Source of the DNA: Actinoplanes palleronii
GTDB lineage: Bacteria; Actinomycetota; Actinomycetes; Mycobacteriales; Micromonosporaceae
NCBI RefSeq assembly: GCF_016862315.1
Contig: NZ_BOMS01000115.1
Location: forward strand, 1-64,000
Length of the DNA stretch: 64,000 nucleotides
Direction: 5' to 3'
Under the pieces are notes generated by a model that worked only from the letters and a program-made list of their open reading frames with translations, ran no database searches and was not told the origin of the DNA. The position numbers and the translations under genes were made by a program. Position 1 is the stretch's first letter. Each line of letters begins with the position of its first letter. This document shows, one piece after another, positions 33,333 to 40,869 of this stretch.

Positions 33333-33339
33333 TTACGAC

Positions 33340-33828
33340 ATGTCAGACGTCTCGGTTCTTCCCGGCTCACTAGCCGTACGCAACCTGTTCGAGGACCTCC
33401 TCGGCCGTGAGGTGACCGTCAGTCCCGGTGACCCGCTCAGCGCGGAAGAGGTCCGGACCGCAACGGTGGCCATCTTCACCGACGCCGGCCAGAAGATCTA
33501 CGCGTCGATGGGCCTGCAACTGAGTCTGGCGGCCAATGCCGGCGCCGCGCTCGGTCTGCTGCCGCCCGGCGCCGCCGAGGACAGCATCGACGAGAAGCAG
33601 CTCTTCCCGAACCTGGCGGAGAACGTCTTCGAGCTGTGCAACATCTTCACCAGCCTCCTCAACAAGGAGGGGGCGCCGCACGTCAAGCTCTACCAGGTGA
33701 TCTACCCGGGCATGGAGCTGCCGAGCGACGCCCGGGCGGTGCTGCTCGCCCTGGGTCGCCGGCTGGACCTGATGGTCGAGGTGAGCCGGTACGGCAAGGG
33801 CAAGCTCAGCATCTCGCTGGCACCCTGA
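33340..33828 (+). CDS. CheC/CheX-fold-like protein, degenerate (162 aa)
   Basis: Probably a second member of the CheC/CheX/FliY fold. The strand-helix order matches the 32488 protein, and the helix NLAENVFELCNIFTSLL (about 90-107) contains E-x3-E-x2-N where phosphatases have D/S-x3-E-x2-N. The first catalytic position is therefore Glu and activity is doubtful. It is last in the chemotaxis operon before a strong terminator. The alternative is a receiver-binding or structural switch protein. The family call is tentative. Confidence 0.6.
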   Translation: MSDVSVLPGSLAVRNLFEDLLGREVTVSPGDPLSAEEVRTATVAIFTDAGQKIYASMGLQLSLAANAGAALGLLPPGAAEDSIDEKQLFPNLAENVFELCNIFTSLLNKEGAPHVKLYQVIYPGMELPSDARAVLLALGRRLDLMVEVSRYGKGKLSISLAP

Positions 33829-33875
33829 GGACGTCGCGCGACCGCGTACGTACGCGGAAAATTGAAGATCCGAAA

Positions 33876-33906
33876 TTGCGGGCCCGCCGATCCGGCGGGC
33901 CCGCAA
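33876..33906 (+). terminator. Terminator of the chemotaxis operon
   Basis: TTGCGGGCCCGCCG and its exact complement make a 14-bp stem with an ATC loop, followed by ATTTG. It is preceded at 33842-33857 by a perfect 16-base palindrome, CCGCGTACGTACGCGG. It separates the che operon from the flgD promoter, which begins nine bases later. Confidence 0.85.
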
Positions 33907-33914
33907 ATTTGTCC

Positions 33915-33942
33915 CTAAGAAAATCTCATGCCGGGCCGAAGT
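33915..33942 (+). promoter_or_regulatory. Sigma-28-like promoter of flgD-flgE
   Basis: CTAAG (33915-33919), 15-base spacer, GCCGAAGT (33935-33942). Together with the flgN and flgB sites this is one of the closest matches to the TAAA-N15-GCCGATAA sigma-28 consensus in the window. flgD starts 34 bases further on. Confidence 0.75.
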
Positions 33943-33976
33943 TCAGGGTGAGCTAGCCAAGGGACAGGAGAAGTCG

Positions 33977-34420
33977 ATGACCTCGCCGACCTCTGGAACG
34001 GGCGCCACGGGTGCCTCTTCGGAAGCCGTACAGGCGGCCGCGAGAGCCGCTGCACTCGCGAAGGCCAACGCCAAGGACAAAGACCTCGGCGACAAGGACA
34101 CCTTCATGAAGCTGCTGGTGGCTCAGCTGAAGTACCAGGACCCGTCGAATCCCGCGGATTCCACCCAGTTCCTGGCGCAGACCGCGCAGTTCACGCAGGT
34201 CGAGAAGCTGGAAGACATGATCGGCATGATGAAGGGCCAGCGGATGGTCACCGCCAGCGCGCTGGTCGGCAAGACCGTCACGTACATGGACCCGACCGGT
34301 GCCATGCAGTCCGGCGTGGTTGCTGCGGCAAAGCTCAATGGAGACAGCGAACCGATGCTCAAGGTCGGGAACACGGATGTAGAGCTGTCCAAGGTCACGG
34401 AGATTACACAGACCGCCTGA
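33977..34420 (+). CDS. flgD: Hook assembly scaffold FlgD (147 aa)
   Basis: Exported rod/hook capping protein needed to polymerise the hook. The conserved FlgD N-domain is clear: DTFMKLLVAQLKYQDPSNP (about residues 38-56), followed by TQFLAQTAQFTQVEKL. Residues 88-147 form a small beta part; the large Fn3/Tudor C-domain of enteric FlgD is missing, giving a short form as in many Gram-positive bacteria. It is the first gene after a sigma-28-like promoter and is followed by flgE. Confidence 0.93.
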   Translation: MTSPTSGTGATGASSEAVQAAARAAALAKANAKDKDLGDKDTFMKLLVAQLKYQDPSNPADSTQFLAQTAQFTQVEKLEDMIGMMKGQRMVTASALVGKTVTYMDPTGAMQSGVVAAAKLNGDSEPMLKVGNTDVELSKVTEITQTA

Positions 34421-34462
34421 TTCCGTCATTTCCCTTTACTTCTTGAACGCGAAGGAATCTTT

Positions 34463-35734
34463 ATGCTGCGCTCTCTCTACTCCGGTATCAGTGGTCTGCA
34501 CGCGCACCAGCAGATGATGGACGTCACCGGCAACAACATCGCGAACGTCAACACGGTGGGCTACAAGTCGACCTCGGTCCAGTTCCAGGACACGCTCAGC
34601 CAGATGGTCGGCGCGGCCGGCGCACCCCAGAACGGTCAGGCCGGCTCGAACCCGGCGCAGGTCGGCCTCGGTGTCCGGGTCGCCGGCATCACCTCGAACT
34701 TCGCACAGGGCTCCGCGGAGACCACCGGCAAGTCCGGCGACATGATGATCCAGGGTGACGGCTTCTTCATCACTCGCAGCGGCAACGAGATGCTCTACAC
34801 CCGGGCCGGCTCGTTCGGCTTCGACGCCAACGGTGTGCTGGCCAGTGCCAATGGCGAGCCGGTGCAGGGCTGGACGGCCACTAACGGCATCGTCAACTCG
34901 GCAGTCCAGCCGGGCGACATCCGCATGCCCCTCGGGGCCACCATTCCGCCGAAGGCGACCACCACGGTCACCCTCAAGGGCAACTTGAGCAGCGACAAAA
35001 TCCCGGATGTCAACAATCCGGACAACGGCGGCGACACCTACGCGACCACCATCCCGGTCAAGGTGTTCGACGCGCAGGGTGGCACGCACACGGTCACCGC
35101 GAAGATGGAGCGACAGGCCGGGTACGACAACACGTCCGACCCGACCACGTCGAGCTGGAAGGTCACGCTCTTCGACGAGAACGGCGACCCGGTCAGCGGT
35201 GACGCGACGATCAACTTCTCCGGCGGCAAGCCGAGCGACGGGGCCGGCGGCGTGGAGAAGACGCTGAGCATCGGCAGCGCACCCAACGCGTACACGGTCG
35301 ACATCTCCGATGTCACGTCGTACTCCGGACTCTCTGACGCTCGGGTGTTCGACACCGACGGGCAGACGTCGGGTGCGCTCACCTCACTTTCCTACAGCGT
35401 GTCTGACACCGGTCAGATCATCGGCGTCTACAGCAACGGCTTGAAGGAAGTGCTGGGTCAGGTCGCCATGGCCACCTTCAAGAACGTCAACGGTCTGGAG
35501 AAGGCCGGCGACTCGACGTATCGGGATACCGTCAACTCCGGGTACGCCCAGGTGGGTCAGCCCGGCAGCGCCGGCATGGGCGCGGTGATGAGCGGGGCCC
35601 TGGAGATGTCGAACGTCGACCTGGCGCAGGAGTTCACCAACCTGGTCATCGCCCAGCGCGGCTTCCAGGCGAACTCCAAAATCATCACGACCTCCGACGA
35701 GATCCTCCAGGAGCTCGTCAGCATGAAGCGTTAG
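34463..35734 (+). CDS. flgE: Flagellar hook protein FlgE (423 aa)
   Basis: Main structural protein of the hook, exported through the filament channel. The rod/hook family N-terminus is MLRSLYSGISGLHAHQQMMD with NNIANVNTVGYKS, and the C-terminus is NLVIAQRGFQANSKIITTSD. The middle (about 120-330) is a Thr/Gly/Asp-rich surface region. The length of 423 is typical. AAGGAA precedes the ATG by eight bases. A strong terminator follows. Confidence 0.95.
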   Translation: MLRSLYSGISGLHAHQQMMDVTGNNIANVNTVGYKSTSVQFQDTLSQMVGAAGAPQNGQAGSNPAQVGLGVRVAGITSNFAQGSAETTGKSGDMMIQGDGFFITRSGNEMLYTRAGSFGFDANGVLASANGEPVQGWTATNGIVNSAVQPGDIRMPLGATIPPKATTTVTLKGNLSSDKIPDVNNPDNGGDTYATTIPVKVFDAQGGTHTVTAKMERQAGYDNTSDPTTSSWKVTLFDENGDPVSGDATINFSGGKPSDGAGGVEKTLSIGSAPNAYTVDISDVTSYSGLSDARVFDTDGQTSGALTSLSYSVSDTGQIIGVYSNGLKEVLGQVAMATFKNVNGLEKAGDSTYRDTVNSGYAQVGQPGSAGMGAVMSGALEMSNVDLAQEFTNLVIAQRGFQANSKIITTSDEILQELVSMKR

Positions 35735-35754
35735 CAGCAGCGGCAGGTTGTCCG

Positions 35755-35797
35755 GCGGCGGCCGGGGCGGGGCACTCATGCCTGCCCCGGCCGCCGC
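35755..35797 (+). terminator. Terminator after flgE
   Basis: A 14-bp perfect stem (GCGGCGGCCGGGGC at 35755-35768 with 35784-35797) encloses a 15-base loop that itself can pair partly (GGCA/TGCC). It starts 20 bases after the flgE stop. Confidence 0.75.
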
Positions 35798-35849
35798 TGT
35801 GTGAGCCCCGGATCGTCGCAGCTCGCACCCGGATAGCGACCGGTTGGAT

Positions 35850-35878
35850 CTCATCGGCAACCGGGATCGCGCCGAAGT
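35850..35878 (+). promoter_or_regulatory. Sigma-28-like promoter of flbD-motA-motB-fliL (tentative)
   Basis: CTCAT (35850-35854), 16-base spacer, GCCGAAGT (35871-35878). The -10-type box is identical to that of flgD, but the upstream box has one change and the spacer is one base longer. Confidence 0.5.
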
Positions 35879-35940
35879 AGTAGGCGTAGGGCCACGGAGG
35901 GCCTTCCACCAGCCAAGGACGAACCAAGGACGGGACAGTC

Positions 35941-36219
35941 TTGATCCTCGTAACTCGTATCAATGGTGCCGTGTTCGCACTGAACCCGGACCTGGTCGAG
36001 CGTGTGGACTGCACGCCGGACACGGTCGTCACCCTGGTGGACGGCACCAAGTACGTCATCTCTGAGTCGGTGCCCGAATTCATCGACTCGGTGCGTCATT
36101 ACCGCGCCTCGCTCATCGCCCAGGCGAGCCGTATGGAGCCAGTTTCCACGGCTGCCCACTCCTCGTCGGACGACGACCTCGACGCCAAGGTGCTCCCGCT
36201 GCACCGGAAGGAACGCTGA
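35941..36219 (+). CDS. FlbD-family flagellar protein (92 aa)
   Basis: Small protein of the flagellar FlbD family found next to motA/motB in Gram-positive bacteria and spirochetes (not the Caulobacter regulator of the same name). The conserved core is MILVTRINGAVFALNPDLVE, then CTPDTVVTLVDGTKYVI. About 25 extra residues, Ser/Asp-rich and then basic, follow the usual end near residue 65. The start codon is TTG at 35941. It lies one base before motA, so it is co-translated with the stator genes. Confidence 0.88.
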   Translation: MILVTRINGAVFALNPDLVERVDCTPDTVVTLVDGTKYVISESVPEFIDSVRHYRASLIAQASRMEPVSTAAHSSSDDDLDAKVLPLHRKER

Positions 36220-36220
36220 C

Positions 36221-37012
36221 ATGGACATCTCCACGATCGTCGGAGTGCTTGCCGGATTGGTGATCGTCTTCACCGTCCAGATCCTGGAGGGCGGTTCGCC
36301 GGCCTCCATCCTCCTGATCCCGTCCATGATCCTGGTCTTCGGCGGCGCGTTCGCCGCCGCCATGGCCGGCGGTGTCCTGAAGGACGCGACCGGGTTCGTC
36401 AACCAGCTCAAGAAGGCCTTCACCGCCAAGGTGACGCCGCCGACCCAGCTGCTCGACAACGTCGTGAAGCTGGCCGAGCGGGCCCGCCGCGAGGGCCTGC
36501 TGGCCCTCGAGGACGCGGTCAAGACGGTTGAGCACCCCTTCCTCAAGCGGGGGCTGCAGCTGGCCATCGACGGCACCGACCCGGATGAGCTGCACGACAT
36601 CCTGCACGCCGAGGTCGCCGCGAAGAAGAAGGCCGACAAGGCCGGCACCAAGTTCTTCGAGAACATGGGTGGCTACGCCCCGACGATCGGCATCATCGGC
36701 ACGGTCATGGGCCTGGTCCACGTGCTGGAGAACCTCGACAAGCCCGAGACGCTCGGTCACTCGATCTCCGCGGCGTTCGTCGCCACCCTGTGGGGCGTGC
36801 TCAGCGCCAACATCATCTGGCTGCCGATGGCGGCCCGCCTGACCCGGCTCAGCGGGGTCGAGGCGGAGGAGATGGAGCTGGTCATCGACGGTGTCCTGGC
36901 CATCCAGGCCGGCTCGAACCCGCGTCTGGTCGCCCAGAAGCTGCGCAGCCTGCTCCCCCCGGACGAGATGAAGAAGGCTGAGGCCATGGCCTCCTCCAAG
37001 AAGGCGGCCTGA
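36221..37012 (+). CDS. motA: Flagellar stator protein MotA (263 aa)
   Basis: Inner-membrane proton-channel subunit of the stator. There are four hydrophobic segments (about 4-22, 30-50, 150-172 and 183-203), with a large cytoplasmic loop between the second and third that holds the charged residues touching FliG (ERARREGLLALEDAV). The conserved GGYAPTIGIIGTVMGLVHVL and AFVATLWGVLSANIIWLP are present. motB starts three bases later. Ion choice (H+ or Na+) cannot be stated safely. Confidence 0.95.
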   Translation: MDISTIVGVLAGLVIVFTVQILEGGSPASILLIPSMILVFGGAFAAAMAGGVLKDATGFVNQLKKAFTAKVTPPTQLLDNVVKLAERARREGLLALEDAVKTVEHPFLKRGLQLAIDGTDPDELHDILHAEVAAKKKADKAGTKFFENMGGYAPTIGIIGTVMGLVHVLENLDKPETLGHSISAAFVATLWGVLSANIIWLPMAARLTRLSGVEAEEMELVIDGVLAIQAGSNPRLVAQKLRSLLPPDEMKKAEAMASSKKAA

Positions 37013-37014
37013 GC

Positions 37015-38079
37015 ATGAGTTCTGGTGGTGGCAAGCGCAAGAAAGCCCATGAGGAGCACGAAGAGCACGTCAACCACGAGCGCTGGCTCGTGTCGTACGC
37101 CGACATGCTCACCCTGTTGTTCGTCCTCTTCGTCGTCCTGTTCTCCATGAGTGACATCAACACCAAGAAGTTCGCCCAGCTGGCGCAGGGTCTCTCGGCC
37201 GGCTTCGGCTCCAAGAGCGCGGCCTTCAGCGGCAACTACGCCCCGCTGGACGGCGCCTCGAACAACGCGCAGATCGTGCAGATCGACCCGGGCTCCAACC
37301 CGGGTGACGGGGCCTCCGGGACCGAGGGCCTGAGCAAGAAGCAGCAGGAAGCGGTCGACCGGGCGGTCAAGGCCGAGGACCGCGCCAAGGCATCGGCCAA
37401 CGCCGAGAAGGCAGCGAAGGAGGCGGAGGACCTGAAGGCGATCGAGAACAAGATCTCTGACGCTCTGGCCGCCGCGAAGCTGCTCAACAACGTGAAGTTC
37501 ACGATCGATCAGCGGGGCCTGGTCGTCACGGTGGTCACCAATGAGGTCGTCTTCGCCGGCGACCGGGCGGACCTGCGCCCCACCGGCGAGAAGATCCTTA
37601 ACGCGATCGCCCCGACGCTGGCCAAGCTGCCGAACAACATCGAGGTGGACGGCAACACCAACCAGCTCAAGGCGCGGACCAAGTACTACCCGAGCGGCTG
37701 GGAGCTCTCCGCGGCTCGTGCCTCCACCACGGTCCGGTACTTCACCGGGCACGGCATCCCGAAGAAGCGGCTCAGCGCTGTCGGTTTCTCCGACACCAAG
37801 CCGCTGATCGACCCGAAGGACCCGCGGTCGATCACGATGAACCGCCGGGTGGACGTGGTCGTGCTGACCATGCTGTCGGCCGACCAGGCGGCGCTGCTGC
37901 CCTCGGCTGCCGGCACCGACACCAAGCTGCACGCCGGCCAGACCTCGGCCGAGGCCAAGGCCGCCGCCGAGGCCGCGGCGACGACGGTCGAGGCCGACAA
38001 CTCCTCAGGCTCCAGCACCACCGGTACGGACGGCACGCCCAGCAATTACTCCACGATCATCTCTGACAACAAGAACTGA
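37015..38079 (+). CDS. motB: Flagellar stator protein MotB (354 aa)
   Basis: Stator subunit that anchors to peptidoglycan and carries the ion-binding Asp. A basic N-tail is followed by the single TM helix with Asp30 in SYADMLTLLFVLFVVLFSM. A long Ala/Glu/Lys coiled-coil-like plug and linker (about 95-160) leads to an OmpA-like domain (about 165-285). Where the family has GHTD-type residues contacting diaminopimelate, this protein has GNTN (213-216). YPSGWELSAARA is normal. An Ala/Thr/Ser-rich tail of about 60 residues is extra. Confidence 0.93.
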   Translation: MSSGGGKRKKAHEEHEEHVNHERWLVSYADMLTLLFVLFVVLFSMSDINTKKFAQLAQGLSAGFGSKSAAFSGNYAPLDGASNNAQIVQIDPGSNPGDGASGTEGLSKKQQEAVDRAVKAEDRAKASANAEKAAKEAEDLKAIENKISDALAAAKLLNNVKFTIDQRGLVVTVVTNEVVFAGDRADLRPTGEKILNAIAPTLAKLPNNIEVDGNTNQLKARTKYYPSGWELSAARASTTVRYFTGHGIPKKRLSAVGFSDTKPLIDPKDPRSITMNRRVDVVVLTMLSADQAALLPSAAGTDTKLHAGQTSAEAKAAAEAAATTVEADNSSGSSTTGTDGTPSNYSTIISDNKN

Positions 38080-38090
38080 GGGGACTTCTC

Positions 38091-38543
38091 ATGGCTGACG
38101 AAAAGGACACTGCTGCGGTGGAAGCGCCGAAGAAGTCCAGCAAGAAGATGATGATCGTGATCGCGGCGGTGCTGGTGGTGCTGGGCGGCGGTGGCGCCGG
38201 AGCGTTCTTCATGCTCCGCGGCGACTCGGCCGAGGCGGCGCCGAAGAAGGGCGTCGTCACCGCGGCCGACAACACGATCACGGTGAACCTGGCCGACGGT
38301 CACTACCTGAAGCTCGGCTTCGCCCTGCAGCAGACCGAGGCGGCCGCCGAGGCGGTCGACCTGAGCGAGGCCTACGAGCTGGCGATCGACGAGTACACCG
38401 GCGTGAAGGTCGCCGAGCTCTCCACCGAGGAAGGCCGCGCGAAGCTCAAGGCGGACCTGCTGGCCAAGCTGATCAAGGCCTACACGGTGGACGGGACCAA
38501 GGAGGTCATGGACATCTACTACACCTCCTTCGTGACGCAGTAA
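38091..38543 (+). CDS. fliL: Flagellar basal body-associated protein FliL (150 aa)
   Basis: Single-pass membrane protein that surrounds and stabilises stator units. A Lys-rich N-terminus is followed by the TM helix MMIVIAAVLVVLGGGGAGAF (about residues 21-40). The periplasmic FliL domain has TVNLADGHYLKLGFALQ and ends with EVMDIYYTSFVTQ, the conserved C-terminal pattern. It is last gene of the stator operon, followed by a terminator. Confidence 0.93.
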   Translation: MADEKDTAAVEAPKKSSKKMMIVIAAVLVVLGGGGAGAFFMLRGDSAEAAPKKGVVTAADNTITVNLADGHYLKLGFALQQTEAAAEAVDLSEAYELAIDEYTGVKVAELSTEEGRAKLKADLLAKLIKAYTVDGTKEVMDIYYTSFVTQ

Positions 38544-38583
38544 CCGAACGTCGTAGTCAGCGGTAACACGTAATAGCGGGTGA

Positions 38584-38611
38584 GGGCGGGTCTCTTCGGG
38601 GAGACCCGCCC
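38584..38611 (+). terminator. Terminator after fliL
   Basis: GGGCGGGTCTC/GAGACCCGCCC, an 11-bp perfect stem with a TTCGGG loop, is followed by TTTCGTG. It is closest to an intrinsic terminator with a short T-run. Confidence 0.85.
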
Positions 38612-38645
38612 TTTCGTGTATTAAGGGGCAAAACCGCCCCCAGCA

Positions 38646-38673
38646 CTCAGCGGTTCGCGAAGTCCGCCGATCA
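38646..38673 (+). promoter_or_regulatory. Sigma-28-like promoter of the fliM operon
   Basis: CTCAG (38646-38650), 15-base spacer, GCCGATCA (38666-38673). The expected start point lies at or within one or two bases of the fliM GTG (38681), so the transcript may be leaderless. Confidence 0.7.
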
Positions 38674-38680
38674 GGACGAC

Positions 38681-39631
38681 GTGACCACCACCGCACGCAC
38701 CCCGGGCAAGATGTCGCGCCGTGGCCAGGGCGGGGGGCCGACGGCGTACGACTTCCGTCGCCCGATCAAGCTCTCCCGTGAACACGTCCGGACCCTGCAG
38801 ATCGCGTTCGAGACGTACGCGCGCAGCTGCGGCACCCTGCTGACCACCCGCCTCCGCGCGGTCAGCAACGTCTCGCTCATCTCCATCGAGCAACTGAACT
38901 ACGACGAGTACGTGGCGTCGCTGGCCAACCCCACGATCATCGGGGTGGTCACGCTCGACCCGCTGCCCGGCACGGTCCTGCTGGAGATCGCCCAGTCCGC
39001 GGTGATGACCGCGATCGACCACATGCTCGGCGGCCCCGGCGGCTCCCAGCCGGAGCGCCCGCTGACCGAGGTGGAGATGCCGCTGCTCCGCGGCCTGATC
39101 GAGCGGATGCTCGGCGAGATGCGCTACGGCTTCGAGAGCCTGGTGGACATCTCGCCGAAGCTCAAGGAGATCGAGTACAACGCGCAGTTCCTCCGCGCGC
39201 ACGCGCCCGGCGACGCGGTCGTGGTGGCGTCGTTCGAGACCAAGATCGGTGCGGAGGAGTGCATCTCCACGATCTGCCTGCCGTTCAACACGATCCTCCC
39301 GGTGCTCTCCCGCACCGAGACGATCGTGCTCAGCGCGTCCGAGCGACAGGCCAAGGACAGGGCGCTGCGGAGCCTGACCGCCGGACTTTCCGCCGCTCCG
39401 ATCGACGTAGCAGTGCGATTCCAGCCCATTCGGATGCGTACCGATGACATCGTGGATCTACGTCCGGGTGACGTCGTGCCGCTGGGGCATCAGACCAGCC
39501 GGCCGCTCGAGGTCACCGTGAACGACATCGTCTTCGCGCATGCCGTACCCGGCAATCAGGGTGCTCGGCTCGCCTGTCTCGTCGTGCCGTCCCCCCATGA
39601 GAACTCGTCCAAGGAGTCTGGCCGCTCATGA
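38681..39631 (+). CDS. fliM: Flagellar motor switch protein FliM (316 aa)
   Basis: Central C-ring protein linking FliG and FliN. The CheC-like middle domain covers about 35-225 (YDFRRPIKLSREHVRTLQIA, ending with PFNTILPVL), and the C-terminal SpoA domain is about 240-310 (VDLRPGDVVPLGHQTSRPLEV). The usual N-terminal LSQxEIDALL peptide that binds CheY-P is absent; the first 20 residues are instead MTTTARTPGKMSRRGQGGG. The GTG start lies right at the predicted transcription start; an upstream start carrying the peptide is excluded by the terminator and promoter. It overlaps fliN by four bases. Confidence 0.93.
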   Translation: MTTTARTPGKMSRRGQGGGPTAYDFRRPIKLSREHVRTLQIAFETYARSCGTLLTTRLRAVSNVSLISIEQLNYDEYVASLANPTIIGVVTLDPLPGTVLLEIAQSAVMTAIDHMLGGPGGSQPERPLTEVEMPLLRGLIERMLGEMRYGFESLVDISPKLKEIEYNAQFLRAHAPGDAVVVASFETKIGAEECISTICLPFNTILPVLSRTETIVLSASERQAKDRALRSLTAGLSAAPIDVAVRFQPIRMRTDDIVDLRPGDVVPLGHQTSRPLEVTVNDIVFAHAVPGNQGARLACLVVPSPHENSSKESGRS

Positions 39632-40398
39632 CCGCCCCTGCCATCACCGCTCCGCAACTGTCACTGGCCCGGAACGCCGCCGAGGCCGCGCTGGCGGTAC
39701 TGCCCACCAGTCGTGCCCTGTTCGCCGGCGACCCGGTGACTCCCGGCGAGACAGTGATCGAGGGCCAGGCGGTCACCGCGCGCTTCAGCGGCGCGGCCTC
39801 CGGCGAGGTCGTCGTGGTGGTCGGCCAGGATCTCGCGGACGCGCTCAAGGAGAGCCCGCTCGGCGAGCTGGACCTGACCGCGGCCGTCCGGCCGGCCCTC
39901 GAGGCCGCCTCCCGGGTGTTCGGACCGGTGATCCTCGACCCGGGGCAGGTGATGGACCCGCAGGTGGCGCTCAGCGCGCTGGCCACCAAGGAGGGTGCGG
40001 TCGCCATCCCGCTGCGCGACGACGAGGACGTCCGCGCGGTGATCGCCATGGCGCTCAGCCCGTGGCCGACCGACGATCCGATGGCAGCCATGACGGCCGC
40101 CGCCACCGGCGGCGGGGTGGCTCAGCGGACCTCGTCGGCGCTCGGCTCCCGGGGCGCCGGGCTGGACATGCTGCACGACGTGGAGATGGAGGTCTCGGCC
40201 GAGCTGGGCCGGACCCGGATGAGCGTGCGCGAGCTGCTCTCGCTGATCCCGGGCGCCATCGTCGAGCTGGACCGGGCCGCCGGCAGCCCGGCCGACCTGC
40301 TGGTGAACGGCCGCCTGATCGCCCGCGGCGAGGTGGTCGTGGTGGACGAGAACTTCGGTATCCGGATCACCGAGATCGTCTCGCCCGGCGCCGAGTAG
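39628..40398 (+). CDS. fliN: Flagellar motor switch protein FliN, enlarged FliY-like (256 aa)
   Basis: C-ring protein. The SpoA/FliN domain is at about residues 175-250 (LDMLHDVEMEVSAELGRTRM, then VNGRLIARGEVVVVDENFGI). A roughly 165-residue N-terminal part makes it twice the size of standard FliN. This part has CheC/FliY-like features (GEVVVVVGQDLADAL and the helix LTAAVRPALEAASRVFG), but the D/S-x3-E-x2-N site is replaced by R-x3-E-x2-S, so phosphatase activity is unlikely. It could provide the CheY docking that FliM lacks. It is followed by fliO. Confidence 0.9.
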   Translation: MTAPAITAPQLSLARNAAEAALAVLPTSRALFAGDPVTPGETVIEGQAVTARFSGAASGEVVVVVGQDLADALKESPLGELDLTAAVRPALEAASRVFGPVILDPGQVMDPQVALSALATKEGAVAIPLRDDEDVRAVIAMALSPWPTDDPMAAMTAAATGGGVAQRTSSALGSRGAGLDMLHDVEMEVSAELGRTRMSVRELLSLIPGAIVELDRAAGSPADLLVNGRLIARGEVVVVDENFGIRITEIVSPGAE

Positions 40399-40409
40399 GA
40401 GTCCCCACC

Positions 40410-40868
40410 TTGATCCGGCTTCTCCTCCAGGTCGGCTTCTCCCTGCTCATCGTGCTGTTCATGATGTGGGGACTGGCCCGGGCGCTGCGGCGTCCGTTCG
40501 GTGGCCGCGGGCACGGCCCGCTGACCGTGCTCAACCGGCAGCAGTTGAGCCGGGGCGCCGCGGTGGCGGTGGTGAAGGTGTCCGACCGGGCGCTGGTCCT
40601 CGGCGTCACCGACCAGCAGATCAGCTATCTGGGCGAGGCCGAGCTGGACATGTTCGAGCCGGAGCCGGTCGAGCACCGCGACCATCTGCTCATCGAACCG
40701 TCCGAGCTGATCGAACCGGACATGATCCTGCCGGGCCGGCACCCCGCGGCGCAGACCGGGCCGAGCATCCACGAGGAGCATCACGGCCCGCTCGACGGCT
40801 CGATCCTCTCGCCCCGGACCTGGCGGTCCACCTTGGAATTCCTGCGCGAGCGAACGACGAGGCGATGA
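40410..40868 (+). CDS. fliO: Flagellar export-gate assembly protein FliO (152 aa)
   Basis: Small single-TM protein that helps assemble the FliP ring. The TTG start at 40410 is chosen because AGGAG lies eight bases upstream and the TM helix (LLLQVGFSLLIVLFMMWGLA) begins at residue 4. The FliO cytoplasmic core is present (LTVLNRQQLSRGAAVAVVKV, then RALVLGVTDQQISYLGE). An acidic, His-rich tail follows. It is positioned between fliN and fliP as usual. Confidence 0.88.
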   Translation: MIRLLLQVGFSLLIVLFMMWGLARALRRPFGGRGHGPLTVLNRQQLSRGAAVAVVKVSDRALVLGVTDQQISYLGEAELDMFEPEPVEHRDHLLIEPSELIEPDMILPGRHPAAQTGPSIHEEHHGPLDGSILSPRTWRSTLEFLRERTTRR

Positions 40869-40869
40869 G

